Source: Gordonia sp. X0973 (GTDB lineage: Bacteria > Actinomycetota > Actinomycetes > Mycobacteriales > Mycobacteriaceae). From it: 64,000 bases of DNA. The position numbers and the translations under genes were made by a program. Shown here one piece after another: positions 17,330 through 26,277 of the stretch. The stretch covers positions 3,038,001-3,102,000 of the forward strand of contig NZ_CP054691.1 in the NCBI RefSeq assembly GCF_013348785.1, in the 5' to 3' direction. The notes beneath the pieces were generated by a model. The model worked only from the letters and a program-made list of their open reading frames with translations, did not search any database and was not told the origin of the DNA. Position 1 is the stretch's first letter, and every line of letters starts with the position of its first letter.

Positions 17330-18205
17330 CTAAATCTTTTCGACCTGGTTGAAACCGAGTTCGACGGGGGTCTCGCGGCCGAAGATCGACACGAGCACCT
17401 TGACCTTGCGCTGCTCGGCGTTGACCTCGCTGATCGACGCGGGCAGGGTCGCGAACGGGCCGTCCATGACGGTGACCGACTCGCCGACCTCGAAGTCGAC
17501 CTCGATCGGCGCGGTAACGGCGGCCGCCGCGGCGGCGACGTCGGCGCCACCCTTGGTGGAGGCGGCCTTCTTCGGCTCGGTGCGCGGAAGCAGGAACTTC
17601 AGCACCTCGTCGAGGGTCAACGGCGACGGCCGCGACGTCAGGCCGACGAAGCCGGTGACGCCGGGGGTGTTGCGCACCGCGCCCCAGGACTCGTCGTTGA
17701 GGTCCATGCGCACCAGGATGTAACCCGGCAGCACCTTGCGGTTGACCTTCTTGGGCTGGCCGTTCTTGATCTCGGTGACCTCTTCGGTGGGCACCTCCAC
17801 CTGGAAGATGTACTCCTCCAGGTCCAGGTTCTGCACACGGGTCTCGAGGTTGGCCTTCACCTTGTTCTCGTAGCCGGCGTAGGAGTGGATCACGTACCAC
17901 TCGCCGGGGGCGAACCGCAGCTGGCGGCGCATCGCCTCGGCCGGATCCTCCTCGGCGGCCTCTTCCGTCGCGGCCTCGTCGGCCGGGGTTTCGTCAACCG
18001 GGGTCTCGTCGGCAGCGGCAACATCGTCGGCCGGTGCTTCGTCGGCGGCGGGAGCGGACTCGCCGTCCTCGACGTCGACGTCGGTCACGGCAGCCTGCTC
18101 GGCACCCTCCGCGACGACGGCCTCGTCGGCAACGGTCTCCGTGGCAGCCTCCACCGCCGAGGCGGTGTCCTCGGTTGATTCGATCTCGTTCTCGGGGGTG
18201 GTCAC
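17330..18205 (-). CDS. nusG: Transcription termination/antitermination protein NusG
   Basis: 291 residues. The first ~105 residues are a low-complexity acidic Ala/Glu/Asp/Thr extension. The NGN domain starts at [14 protein letters not shown], and the KOW domain at [14 protein letters not shown]. NusG couples RNA polymerase to Rho or to the ribosome. The extension is longer than in most bacteria but acidic extensions are usual in actinobacteria. The gene lies between secE and rplK as expected. Confidence 0.96.
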   Translation of the reverse strand: MTTPENEIESTEDTASAVEAATETVADEAVVAEGAEQAAVTDVDVEDGESAPAADEAPADDVAAADETPVDETPADEAATEEAAEEDPAEAMRRQLRFAPGEWYVIHSYAGYENKVKANLETRVQNLDLEEYIFQVEVPTEEVTEIKNGQPKKVNRKVLPGYILVRMDLNDESWGAVRNTPGVTGFVGLTSRPSPLTLDEVLKFLLPRTEPKKAASTKGGADVAAAAAAVTAPIEVDFEVGESVTVMDGPFATLPASISEVNAEQRKVKVLVSIFGRETPVELGFNQVEKI

Positions 18206-18266
18206 TGCCCGATGCTCCTTCAGTCTGGGTATTCAATGCCGGGCGCCGCTCGCGCGGCTGCTCCGG

Positions 18267-18674
18267 CTAGGGGGTGGGCGTCGTCGACGCGGCGTCGGAA
18301 CTGCCGAAGACCAGCAGGATCAACTTCGCGAAGCCGTAGTCGAGTCCGAAGATGAACGCGGTGAACACGATGATGAAGACGAGGACGATGCTCGTGTAGA
18401 TGATCGTCTCGCGCCGAGTCGGCCAGATCACCTTCTTCATCTCGGAGACGACCTGCTTCAGGAACGTCCACACCGCGACGAACGGATTGCGCCCGCCAGC
18501 AGCCTCGGATGCGGAGGACTTCGCCGCACGCTCGGTGCGCCGGGACGAGCCCGCACGCTTGCCGGTCGGCCGGAGCTCGGCGTCGTCGAGCGTGTCGACG
18601 GCAGCATCAGCCACGCCCTCGACGGCGTCGTCGGCCTTCGCCTTGGCCTGGGCAGCTCGATCGCGCTTGCTCAA
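18267..18674 (-). CDS. secE: Preprotein translocase subunit SecE
   Basis: 135 residues from a TTG start at 18674 (GAGAGGACTCGAAAG upstream). An Ala/Lys-rich cytoplasmic N-terminus of about 65 residues is followed by the SecE motif E-M-K-K-V-I-W-P-T-R-R-E-T and one membrane helix (I-V-L-V-F-I-I-V-F-T-A-F-I-F-G-L). A longer in-frame start at 18743 would run into tRNA-Trp and was rejected. SecE clamps SecY in the Sec channel. Confidence 0.93.
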   Translation of the reverse strand: MSKRDRAAQAKAKADDAVEGVADAAVDTLDDAELRPTGKRAGSSRRTERAAKSSASEAAGGRNPFVAVWTFLKQVVSEMKKVIWPTRRETIIYTSIVLVFIIVFTAFIFGLDYGFAKLILLVFGSSDAASTTPTP

Positions 18675-18716
18675 CTTTCGAGTCCTCTCGTTTCCGGTGG
18701 CCGTGGCAATCCACGG

Positions 18717-18789
<73 letters not shown>

Positions 18790-18936
18790 TTGTGACCGGG
18801 GTCGGTCACGCCCGATTGACCCCCACAACACCAACGCGCCACCCTATGGGCAGCGCGCAAGTCAAGAATCAATCTGACACCTCAGTGTAGAGCACCGTCG
18901 GCATCGGACACCAATCAGATGCCGACGGCGCCCCCG

Positions 18937-20010
18937 TCAGTTGAACTGGACGACGATGGTGGCGCGTCCGAAGATCTTGCGATCGCCCTGTTTGCCGACG
19001 AGCGCGATCGTGCCCTTGCGGGTCTCGGGGTCCAGCGACTTCACCTTCGCCGTGAAGTCCACCGACGTGTAGTCGTCGGCCGGCACGTACACCGGGCTGG
19101 TGAACCGCACGTTGTACTCGCAGAAGGCGGACGGGTCGCCGATGAACTCGGTGACATAGGTCGCGCCGAGGCCCATCGTCTGCATCCCGTGGGCGACGAC
19201 GCCGTCGAGCCCGGCCGCCTGGACGATCTCGTCGGAGTAGTGGATCGGGTTGGGATCCCCGACGACGCCGGCGTAGTTGACCAGGTTGCCGCGGGTCAGC
19301 AGGAAGGACTTCGGCTCCAACTCCTGCCCGACGGTCAGCGTGTCGAAGTCGATCGCCTTACCCGCGCGCGGCGACTCGGTGGGATCGGGCTGGTCCTTGT
19401 CCGCAGCCGGACGGTCGACGGTCTTGCCGGGATCGCCGTAGGCGGCAACCTTCATCATCACGTGGTCGAGCGAGTCGACCAGCGCGGGATCGACCTCGAC
19501 GCCGGTCCGCGCGACGAGCGAGGTGTAGGTCGTCATAACCGGTTCGCCGTGCTGATTCCAGATGACGTTCTTGCTGACCAGCATGTCGAGGGTCTCGGGG
19601 CTGGACATGTGGCGGAAGGATTCCAGCGAGACGTCGCAGATGAGCTGGTCGCCGACCTTCATCGGCTGGTGGTAGATCAGGCGCTGATCGGTCTGCATGA
19701 CCTGCCACAGGTCGTAGCCGGTGACGACGTGCTCGAACAGATAGCGCTGCGCGGTGATGCCGAAGACCGAGACGAAGGTCGGGGCGGCGATCAGGGTCTC
19801 CGAGCCGTATTCGCGGGCGGCCGCCTCGCTCCAGTGCGACGGGTGCGCGTCCTGCACCGCCATCGCGTGCTTGCGGACCTCTTCGCGCCCGACCTCGTAG
19901 TAGTCGTCGACCGTGTAGTGGAATCCGACGAGGGCGGCGTTGCGCTCGGCGATCTCGTCGGGCGACAGGTTCGGAGTGGGTTCGGCGTTGGGATCGGATC
20001 CGGAAAACAC
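18937..20010 (-). CDS. hadAB: Fused (3R)-hydroxyacyl-ACP dehydratase HadA-HadB
   Basis: 357 residues with two hot-dog domains. The N-terminal domain (to about residue 165) resembles HadA. The C-terminal domain carries the MaoC/hydratase-2 signature Y-A-G-V-V-G-D-P-N-P-I-H-Y-S-D, with catalytic Asp and His as in HadB. A linker of about 50 residues, rich in Asp and Pro, joins them. HadAB dehydrates beta-hydroxyacyl-ACP in the FAS-II cycle that elongates mycolic acids. In M. tuberculosis the two are separate genes between rpmG2 and trpT and are followed by hadC. Here they are one chain and no hadC follows. The start is GTG 20010. Confidence 0.9.
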   Translation of the reverse strand: MFSGSDPNAEPTPNLSPDEIAERNAALVGFHYTVDDYYEVGREEVRKHAMAVQDAHPSHWSEAAAREYGSETLIAAPTFVSVFGITAQRYLFEHVVTGYDLWQVMQTDQRLIYHQPMKVGDQLICDVSLESFRHMSSPETLDMLVSKNVIWNQHGEPVMTTYTSLVARTGVEVDPALVDSLDHVMMKVAAYGDPGKTVDRPAADKDQPDPTESPRAGKAIDFDTLTVGQELEPKSFLLTRGNLVNYAGVVGDPNPIHYSDEIVQAAGLDGVVAHGMQTMGLGATYVTEFIGDPSAFCEYNVRFTSPVYVPADDYTSVDFTAKVKSLDPETRKGTIALVGKQGDRKIFGRATIVVQFN

Positions 20011-20113
20011 TGTCTCAAACCTGCCTTGTGGTCACGACGAATTCGGTGGGAGCATCGCACGTCGGCGCCGATGCGGGGCGGCGGGAACTGGGGCCGACGG
20101 GAACTACGGTGTG

Positions 20114-20146
20114 TGAAAAACAAAGGGACACCGTTTCCGGTGCCCC
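20114..20146 (-). terminator. Rho-independent terminator after rpmG
   Basis: A 9-bp stem with one internal mismatch (20125-20133 with 20138-20146), a TTTC/GAAA loop, and on the minus strand a TTTGTTTTT tract. It lies 7 bp past the rpmG stop, so hadAB probably has its own promoter in 20011-20113. Confidence 0.8.
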
Positions 20147-20152
20147 TCGTCG

Positions 20153-20320
20153 TCAGCGCGATTCCTTGTGCGCCTGGTGCGTCCCGCAGTTGGGGCAGAA
20201 CTTCTTGATCTCCAGGCGGTCGGGATCGTTCCGACGGTTCTTCTTGGTGATGTAGTTGCGGTGCTTGCACACCTCGCACGCCAAGGTGATCTTGGGGCGA
20301 ACGTCTGTCGAGGAGGCCAC
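20153..20320 (-). CDS. rpmG: 50S ribosomal protein L33, zinc-binding (C+) form
   Basis: 55 residues from GTG 20320, too short for most gene calls. It keeps two C-x-x-C pairs (Cys15/Cys18 and Cys42/Cys45), so it is the zinc-containing paralogue rather than the zinc-free type induced in zinc starvation. It sits between tRNA-Met and hadAB, as rpmG2 does in mycobacteria. Confidence 0.95.
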   Translation of the reverse strand: MASSTDVRPKITLACEVCKHRNYITKKNRRNDPDRLEIKKFCPNCGTHQAHKESR

Positions 20321-20410
20321 GTCGCTGCCTTCTTTCGGTGGTACTGCGGCCCGTCCGGTGCTGGCCGGTGGACCTGGTTCTCAAAACCGGCGGCCGCCGA
20401 TTCCGATGTG

Positions 20411-20484
20411 TAGCGGTGGGGGGACTCGATCCCCCGACCTCACGATTATGAGTCGTGCGCTCTAACCAGCTGAGCTACACCGCC
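20411..20484 (-). tRNA. trnM: tRNA-Met (CAT), probably elongator
   Basis: 74 nt on the minus strand, anticodon CAT in GACTCATAATC. The acceptor stem is closed by a G-U pair at 1-72 rather than the unpaired C-A of initiator tRNA, so it is the elongator form. 3' CCA is not encoded. Confidence 0.95.
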
Positions 20485-20515
20485 GCGCGGACCGAACTCG
20501 CGATCGGTTCCAGCG

Positions 20516-20588
20516 AGCCCCCTAACGGAATCGAACCGTTGACCTTTTCCTTACCATGGAAACGCTCTACCGACTGAGCTAAGGGGGC
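20516..20588 (-). tRNA. trnT: tRNA-Thr (GGT)
   Basis: 73 nt on the minus strand. Acceptor GCCCCCT pairs with AGGGGGC, the anticodon loop is ATGGTAA with anticodon GGT, and the discriminator is U. It lies 31 bp upstream of tRNA-Met in transcription order. Confidence 0.96.
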
Positions 20589-20697
20589 GTCGTCGTCGCG
20601 GATCCGGCGAACCCTGATCGTGCGATGACATGACGAGGTTACACACCCGTATCCGCGTCGGACAAATCGTCGTTGCGGAGGTGAAAACCCCACGTCG

Positions 20698-20778
20698 TGG
20701 CAGGTATAGGATTCGAACCTATGTAGCTTGCGCGACGGATTTACAATCCGCTCCCTTTGGCCGCTCGGGCAACCTGCC
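20698..20778 (-). tRNA. trnY: tRNA-Tyr (GTA)
   Basis: 81 nt on the minus strand with the long variable arm of a class II tRNA, anticodon GTA in GATTGTAAATC and acceptor GGCAGGT paired with ACCTGCC. It is the first tRNA of the tyr-thr-met group. Confidence 0.96.
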
Positions 20779-20901
20779 GGTGCGCTCTCCCGCACCGGTC
20801 CGGCGCGAAAGGGCAACGCCGCACAGAATACAACGCTCCCCCCGGGCCGACGCAAACCCGCTGCTCATATGCAGTGGAACCCGACCGGCTACGCTGAGCC
20901 C

Positions 20902-21393
20902 ATGGCAGATTCATCGTTCGACGTGGTCAGCAAGATCGATCGGCAAGAGGTCGACAACGCGCTCAACCAGGCCGCCAAGGAGCTCTCGCAGCGCTACGAC
21001 TTCCGCGGCACCAACTCGACCATCGAGTGGTCCGGCGACGAGGGCATCGTCATCACCTCCGACGCGGAGGAACGCGCCCAGGCCGCGCTCGGTGTCTTCC
21101 AGGAGAAGCTGATCCGGCGCGACATCTCACTCAAGGCCTTCGACGCCGGCGACCCCGCCGCATCGGGCAAGACCTTCAAGATCTCCGGCACCCTCAAGCA
21201 GGGGATCGACTCCGAGCACGCGAAGAAGATCACCAAGATCATCCGCGACGAAGGACCCAAGGGCGTCAAGGCCCAGATCCAGGGGGAAGAGGTGCGCGTC
21301 TCGAGCAAGAAGCGCGACGACCTGCAGGCCGTCATCGCCCTGCTCAAGGGCTCCGACCTCGACATCGCCCTGCAGTTCGTCAACTACCGCTGA
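20902..21393 (+). CDS. yajQ: YajQ-family nucleotide-binding protein
   Basis: 163 residues, typical family length. It begins [13 protein letters not shown] and carries [17 protein letters not shown] and [10 protein letters not shown], the two duplicated alpha/beta halves of YajQ. Xanthomonas YajQ binds cyclic di-GMP; whether this one does is not known. It stands alone between the tRNA genes and IS copy 1. Confidence 0.92.
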   Translation: MADSSFDVVSKIDRQEVDNALNQAAKELSQRYDFRGTNSTIEWSGDEGIVITSDAEERAQAALGVFQEKLIRRDISLKAFDAGDPAASGKTFKISGTLKQGIDSEHAKKITKIIRDEGPKGVKAQIQGEEVRVSSKKRDDLQAVIALLKGSDLDIALQFVNYR

Positions 21394-21394
21394 C

Positions 21395-21422
21395 GGGGTC
21401 TCGATACACGCCCTCGCCTAGC
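21395..21422. repeat. Dispersed repeat, left part, interrupted by IS copy 1
   Basis: GGGGTCTCGATACACGCC then CTCGCCTAGC, ending in the CCTAGC target duplication. The same 28-bp string restarts right after the IS (22521), so the site before insertion held two tandem copies of it. Confidence 0.8.
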
Positions 21423-22419
21423 TGTACTTCCCTGTGAGGTTGTGAACGCGGGCTGAGGGGACTTGGCCGTCGATGCCGGTGTGGGGTCGGTGGTGATTGT
21501 AGTGGTGTAGCCAGGCGGTGTAGGCGGCGTCGCGTTCGGTTTCGTTGGCGTAGGGCCGGGCGTAGGCCCATTCGGCGGCCAGGGTGCGGTTGAATCGTTC
21601 GACTTTCCCGTTGGTTTGCGGTCGATACGGGCGGGTCCACTTGTGCTTGATCGTGGGTCCCAGGGCGTCGGCGAAGGCGTGGGAGCGGTAGCAGGCACCG
21701 TTGTCGGTCATCACCGCGGTGACCGTGACGCCGATACCTGCGAAGAACTCGCTGGCCCGTAACCAGAACCCTGCGGCGGTCTCTTTACGTTCGTCGTCGA
21801 GGATCTCGGAATAGGCGACCCGCGAGTAGTCGTCGACGGCGTGATGCAGATAGCGGTAGCCGCGCGAGCTTTTCGCCCCCGCGCGGCAGGCTCTTTCCCG
21901 GGCGGTGTCTGCGGCCCGGTCTTGTATCGAGCCTCGGCCATGGGCGCGCCAACCACCGCCATCGGGGATTCGACCTTGCTTCTTGATGTCGATGTGCACC
22001 AGCCGCCCGGGCCGGTCGACTTCGTATCGGACCGGGGCCGGGCGGCGCACCGGGAGTCCGGTGGCTTGATCGAGATGGGCCAGCAACGGCATGCGGTACC
22101 GCTTGAGGACCTGCTCGACGGTCGATCTGTTCAGGCCCAGGTGATAGGCGATCCGATGTGGCCCCCACCGGCGGGTGAACCGCAGACCGATGATTCGTTG
22201 TTCGACCTTGCGTGCCAGCCGCCGCGGTGAGGACTGGGGTCGGGAGCTGCGATCGGTCAACGGCAACCCCGCCCGGTAGCGGTCAGACCAGCGTTTGGCC
22301 GTTGCCGGTGAGCACTGAAACCGTTCAGCAGCACGCCGCAACGACCACCCCTGATCAACAACCAGCACAGCCAGACGTCGACGGCCCGTAGGAGTCAGAG
22401 GTGCATTAGCGTGGGTCAT
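21418..22419 (-). CDS. IS481-family transposase, copy 1
   Basis: 333 residues from ATG 22419 (GGAGGTCTTC upstream). An N-terminal double HTH (R-R-A-A-E-R-F-Q-C-S-P-A-T-A-K-R-W) precedes an rve integrase core with catalytic D in H-I-D-I-K-K, D in M-T-D-N-G-A-C-Y and E in N-G-K-V-E-R-F-N-R. The last element-borne codon is TAC plus A. The remaining GC of the Ser codon and the TAG stop come from the duplicated target GCTAG, so the frame is closed only by host sequence. It appears intact and could be active. Confidence 0.93.
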   Translation of the reverse strand: MTHANAPLTPTGRRRLAVLVVDQGWSLRRAAERFQCSPATAKRWSDRYRAGLPLTDRSSRPQSSPRRLARKVEQRIIGLRFTRRWGPHRIAYHLGLNRSTVEQVLKRYRMPLLAHLDQATGLPVRRPAPVRYEVDRPGRLVHIDIKKQGRIPDGGGWRAHGRGSIQDRAADTARERACRAGAKSSRGYRYLHHAVDDYSRVAYSEILDDERKETAAGFWLRASEFFAGIGVTVTAVMTDNGACYRSHAFADALGPTIKHKWTRPYRPQTNGKVERFNRTLAAEWAYARPYANETERDAAYTAWLHHYNHHRPHTGIDGQVPSARVHNLTGKYS

Positions 22420-22516
22420 GAAGACCTCCGTGGCGAGATGGTGAGTGTGGTAACCCACATCCTGCCCGGAGGTCTTCGCCTCACCTCACCCGTTCACAAC
22501 GTGTCGGGGAAGTACA
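21423..22516 (-). mobile_element. IS481-family insertion sequence, copy 1
   Basis: 1094 bp, bounded by imperfect terminal inverted repeats that begin TGTACTTCCC and end GTTGTGAACG (22 of 26 positions match). It is flanked by a 6-bp direct repeat, CCTAGC (21417-21422 and 22517-22522). IS481 of Bordetella is known to duplicate NCTAGN, which fits. The element sits inside a dispersed repeat and is nearly identical to the copy at 45371-46464, in opposite orientation. Confidence 0.93.
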
Positions 22517-22672
22517 CCTAGCGGGGTCTCGATACACGCCCTCGCCTAGCGGCTCGGACGCACTCGACCACCGTCGGACGTACACCCGACCACCGTCGGA
22601 CGGACCACTCGACCACCATTGGACGCTCGACCACCGTCGGGCGCAGTTGAACACCATCGGGTGGTCGACCAC
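22517..22672. repeat. Dispersed repeat remainder with CGACCACCGTCGG tandem units
   Basis: After the CCTAGC duplication comes a full GGTCTCGATACAC...CTCGCCTAGC...CACTCGACCACC repeat. Four or five degenerate units of CTCGACCACCGTCGGACG type follow at about 22564-22672. Nothing coding is seen between the IS and htpX. Confidence 0.75.
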
Positions 22673-22674
22673 GG

Positions 22675-23532
22675 TCAGACGCCGCGGCGGGCCATCTCCT
22701 GCAGCCGGGCGATACGGTCAGCCGTTGGCGGGTGCGTCGAGAAGAGCTTCTGGAAGCCTCCCGCACCGCGGAACGGGTTCTCGATCATCATGTGCGACTG
22801 CGCCTCGATCTGCGGATCGGGCGGGAGCGGCGCCTGGTCGATCCCGCCGGAGATCTTGGCCAGCGCCGACGCCAGGGCGAGCGGATCCTTGGTCAGCTCG
22901 GCACCGGACTGGTCGGCCTGGTACTCGCGGGAGCGGGACACGGCCATCTTGATCACCGTCGCCGCCAAGGGGCCCAGCAGCGTCATGAGCAGGATGCCGA
23001 CGAGGCCCGGTCCGTTGCCGTCGCGGCTGCTGCCGCCCATCCACATCGCCATGTGGGCCAGACCGGTGATGATCGCGGCCAGCGCGCCGGCCACCGACGA
23101 GATGAGGATGTCGCGGTTGTAGACGTGCGACAGCTCGTGACCGAGGACCGCACGCAGCTCCCGCTCGTCGAGCAGGCGCATGATGCCGGCGGTGCAGCAC
23201 ACCGCGGCATTCTTCGGGTTGCGCCCGGTGGCGAAGGCATTCGGCGACTCGGTGGGGCTGATGTAGAGCGCGGGCATCGGCTGCTTGGCCGCGGTGGCCA
23301 GGTCGCGCACGATCCGATAAAGCTCGGGGGCTTGGACCTCGGTGACCGGCTGCGCGTGCATCGACCGCAGCGCGAGCTTGGCCGAGTTGAAGTAGACGTA
23401 CGCGTTGGTTCCCACCGCGAGCACGATCGAGATGATCAGCGCCGTCTTGCCGAACATCGCGCCGATACCGACGATGATCGCCGACATCAGGCCCAACAGC
23501 ATGGCCGTCTTGACACCGTTAAAGAAATGCAT
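22675..23532 (-). CDS. htpX: Membrane zinc metalloprotease HtpX (M48B)
   Basis: 285 residues. Two N-terminal membrane helices are followed by the active site G-H-E-L-S-H (His132, Glu133, His136), further hydrophobic segments, and the downstream S-R-E-Y-Q-A-D motif whose Glu is the third zinc ligand. HtpX removes damaged membrane proteins. It lies next to the polyprenyl synthase gene as in M. tuberculosis (Rv0562-Rv0563). The 188 bp between them hold nothing I recognise. Confidence 0.95.
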   Translation of the reverse strand: MHFFNGVKTAMLLGLMSAIIVGIGAMFGKTALIISIVLAVGTNAYVYFNSAKLALRSMHAQPVTEVQAPELYRIVRDLATAAKQPMPALYISPTESPNAFATGRNPKNAAVCCTAGIMRLLDERELRAVLGHELSHVYNRDILISSVAGALAAIITGLAHMAMWMGGSSRDGNGPGLVGILLMTLLGPLAATVIKMAVSRSREYQADQSGAELTKDPLALASALAKISGGIDQAPLPPDPQIEAQSHMMIENPFRGAGGFQKLFSTHPPTADRIARLQEMARRGV

Positions 23533-23720
23533 CGCACTCCGCCTTCACTCGGCCGCGGGACCGCCCTGTACGGGCCCGTTGTTGCACATATTGCCAAACG
23601 ACGGCATTACCCGGATCGTTCCCGACAACTGGGCCGAGCGCGTCACACCCCGCGGGCGAGAGCGCAACGGATCGGTGCTCGTATGTGGCACGAACCCGTT
23701 GCGCTGACTGGATTCGGGGC

Positions 23721-24743
23721 CTATCCGGTGCGCTCGACGGTGTAGGCGGCGAGGTCGGCCAGGGCGTCGCGGGCCGGTCCGGCGGGCAGTTGCTCCAGGT
23801 CGGCCTGGGCCGCGGCGAGGTACTCCCCCAGCTTCGCGTGGGCGGCGGCCATCCCGGCCGACGAGCGCAGCAGCGTCAACGCCTCGTCGACCTCGGCGTC
23901 GTCGGTCAGCGGCCGCGGCTTGCCGGTGCCGGCGTCGACGAGGAGTTCGCGCAGCCGCGGCGACGCCGCATCGCCGGCGTCGCCGAGCGCGTACAGGACC
24001 GGCAGGGTGTGTACCCCTTCCCGCAGGTCGGTGCCCGGCGTCTTGCCCGAGTCGTCGGTCGGCGAGGCGATGTCGATGATGTCGTCGGAGACCTGGAAGG
24101 CGGTGCCGATGACGTCGCCGAGTCGTGCCAGCCGCTCGACCGTCTCCGCGTCGGCGTCACTGGTCATCGCGCCGAACCGACCGGCGGCCGAGATCAGCGA
24201 CCCGGTCTTCTCCCACACGACCTTGAGATAGTGCTCGACGGGGTCGGCACCCTCGCCGACGCCGACGGTCTCGCGCATCTGGCCGGTGACGAGTTCGGCG
24301 AAGGTGTCGGCGATGATCCGCACCGACTCCGGCCCGAGCGTCGACACCAGGCGCGACGCGCGGGCGAACAGGAAGTCGCCGGAGAGGATGGCGATGGAAT
24401 TGCTCCACCTGGAGTTGGCCGACGGGGCGCCGCGGCGCACGGGCGCCTCGTCCATCACGTCGTCGTGGTAGAGCGTCGCGAGGTGGATCATTTCGACGAC
24501 GGTCGCCGCCGTGATGACCTCGGGGGCGTCCGGGCGCGGGCCGAACTGGGCGGCGAGGATCGCGAACATCGGCCGGAAGCGCTTGCCGCCCGCCTTCGCC
24601 AGATGCGTGGCGGCTTCGGTGAGCAGGTCGTCGCCGGAACCGAGCTCGGTCAGCAGCAGGTCCTCGACCTGCGCCAGCGACGATTTCACGGCCAGCGAGA
24701 ACTCGTCGGAACCCAGGTTCAAACCGGCGATGGTCGACTTCAC
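23721..24743 (-). CDS. grcC: Long-chain all-trans polyprenyl diphosphate synthase (GrcC type)
   Basis: 340 residues from GTG 24743, preceded by CAGGTGTACCAC; GTG 24752 would add three residues. It has K-A-G-G-K-R-F-R-P, the first aspartate-rich motif D-D-V-M-D (about residues 94-98) and the second D-D-I-I-D. The small residues before the first motif fit a long-chain product. Next to menJ and in the men region, it most likely makes the side-chain precursor that MenA attaches. Chain length cannot be read with certainty. Confidence 0.88.
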   Translation of the reverse strand: MKSTIAGLNLGSDEFSLAVKSSLAQVEDLLLTELGSGDDLLTEAATHLAKAGGKRFRPMFAILAAQFGPRPDAPEVITAATVVEMIHLATLYHDDVMDEAPVRRGAPSANSRWSNSIAILSGDFLFARASRLVSTLGPESVRIIADTFAELVTGQMRETVGVGEGADPVEHYLKVVWEKTGSLISAAGRFGAMTSDADAETVERLARLGDVIGTAFQVSDDIIDIASPTDDSGKTPGTDLREGVHTLPVLYALGDAGDAASPRLRELLVDAGTGKPRPLTDDAEVDEALTLLRSSAGMAAAHAKLGEYLAAAQADLEQLPAGPARDALADLAAYTVERTG

Positions 24744-24869
24744 GTGGTACACCTGCGCAGTGTCTCGGGGAGCCGGCGCGGACGCGTCCGACCCGCTGAG
24801 CCTATCCGACCGGGCGCCGCTCCATCAGCCCACCCGGCCCCGGCAGATCACGCGGTAGATACTGGTCGG

Positions 24870-26141
24870 GTGAGCAATGCCAGTCCCGCCCGGCACGAGT
24901 CGCCGACGACGATAGCGCGCACCGACGTCCTCGTCGTCGGCGCAGGTCCCGCCGGTTCGGCCGCCGCGGCCTACGCCGCGCGCGCCGGGCGCGACGTCGT
25001 GCTGATCGACATGGCCGTATTCCCCCGCGACAAGACCTGTGGCGACGGGTTGACCCCGCGCGCCATCACCGAACTCGTCAGCCTCGGATACGGGCCGCGC
25101 CTGGCGCAGCTGCCACGCATCGTCGGGCTCCACCTGCACGGCTGGGGTGCCGATCAACGGGTGCCGTGGCCGGGTAAGCGCTTCGCCGACCACGGCAGCG
25201 CCGTGCCGCGCATCGAGTTCGACGACGAGCTGCGCGCGCTGGCCGGAGAGGCCGGTGCGACCCTGTCGTCGGGCGCGAAGGCAGTCGACGTGGAGTGGGA
25301 CGGCGACCGGATCGGCGCGGTGGTCGTCGAGGATCCCCACGGCCGACGGTCGATCCGGGCGTCGACGGTGATCGTCGCCGACGGGGTGCGCTCCGGCCTG
25401 GGCAAGGTGCTGGGCAGGCAGTGGCACCGGGACACCGCCTACGGCGTCGCCGGGCGCGCCTACGTCTCCTCTGGGCGCGCCGACGACGAGTGGATGGGTT
25501 CCCACCTGGAACTGCGCGGCTCCGACGGCAGCCTGCTACCCGGCTACGGGTGGGTGTTCCCGTTGGGCGGCGGGCGGCTCAACGTCGGCGTCGGCGCGCT
25601 GGCCACTGCGAAACGACCGGCGCATGTCGAACTGCGCCCGACGTTGAAGCATTACGCCGACATGGTCCGCGACGAGTGGCAGATCACCGGCGAACCGCAG
25701 CGTCTGACGTCGGCGCTGCTGCCGATGGGCGGCGCGGTCAGCGGCGTCGCGGGCCGGAACTGGATGCTGATCGGCGACGCGGCGGCCTGTGTCAACCCCC
25801 TCAACGGCGAGGGAATCGACTACGGCCTGGAGACCGCGCGGCTGGCCGTCGACCTGCTCGAATCCGGCGCCGACGACTTCACGTCGCGCTGGCCCGACAT
25901 CCTCACCGCGCACTACGGTCTGGCATTCTCCGCGGCCCGGCGGCTGGCTGCGGTGCTCACCGTGCCGCAGGCGGTGCCGCTGCTCGGCCGACCGGGCATC
26001 CGGTCGCGGGCGTTGATGTCGATGGTCGTGCGCGTCATGGGCAACCTCATCTCCGACGAGGACGCCGACCTCATCGCGCGGGCCTGGCGAACCGTCGGAC
26101 GGGTGTCGGTCCGGGTCGACGACCGACCGCCGTTCCGGTAG
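24870..26141 (+). CDS. menJ: Menaquinone reductase MenJ (geranylgeranyl reductase family)
   Basis: 423 residues from GTG 24870. An N-terminal FAD motif V-V-G-A-G-P-A-G-S (residues 22-30), the family motif D-K-T-C-G-D-G-L-T-P-R and a C-terminal I-G-D-A-A-A-C-V-N-P-L-N-G-E-G-I-D-Y-G identify a GGR flavoprotein. The M. tuberculosis homologue Rv0561c saturates one isoprene unit of menaquinone. It is divergent from grcC with 126 bp between starts, so the two may share control. The 3' end is followed by the 22-bp tandem array. Confidence 0.9.
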   Translation: MSNASPARHESPTTIARTDVLVVGAGPAGSAAAAYAARAGRDVVLIDMAVFPRDKTCGDGLTPRAITELVSLGYGPRLAQLPRIVGLHLHGWGADQRVPWPGKRFADHGSAVPRIEFDDELRALAGEAGATLSSGAKAVDVEWDGDRIGAVVVEDPHGRRSIRASTVIVADGVRSGLGKVLGRQWHRDTAYGVAGRAYVSSGRADDEWMGSHLELRGSDGSLLPGYGWVFPLGGGRLNVGVGALATAKRPAHVELRPTLKHYADMVRDEWQITGEPQRLTSALLPMGGAVSGVAGRNWMLIGDAAACVNPLNGEGIDYGLETARLAVDLLESGADDFTSRWPDILTAHYGLAFSAARRLAAVLTVPQAVPLLGRPGIRSRALMSMVVRVMGNLISDEDADLIARAWRTVGRVSVRVDDRPPFR

Positions 26142-26157
26142 GCAGCGTCAGGGTCAG

Positions 26158-26267
26158 GTGCCCACTCGGCGCGATCGAGGTGCCCACTCGGCAGGGTCGA
26201 GGTGCCCACTCGGCGCGATCGGGGTGCCCACTCGGCGCGATCGGGGTGCCCACTCGGCGGAATTGGG
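26158..26267. repeat. Five tandem 22-bp repeats (GTGCCCACTCGGC core)
   Basis: Five units of exactly 22 bp start at 26158, 26180, 26202, 26224 and 26246. The first 13 bases are constant and the last nine vary slightly (for example GCGATCGAG, AGGGTCGAG, GCGATCGGG). The array begins 16 bp after the menJ stop. There are no spacers, so it is not a CRISPR array. Confidence 0.9.
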
Positions 26268-26277
26268 CTTTCCACGG

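Noticed and set aside
26158..26267. Short regular repeats that could be taken for a CRISPR array
   Set aside because: The 22-bp units are directly adjacent with no unique spacers, and no cas gene is nearby.
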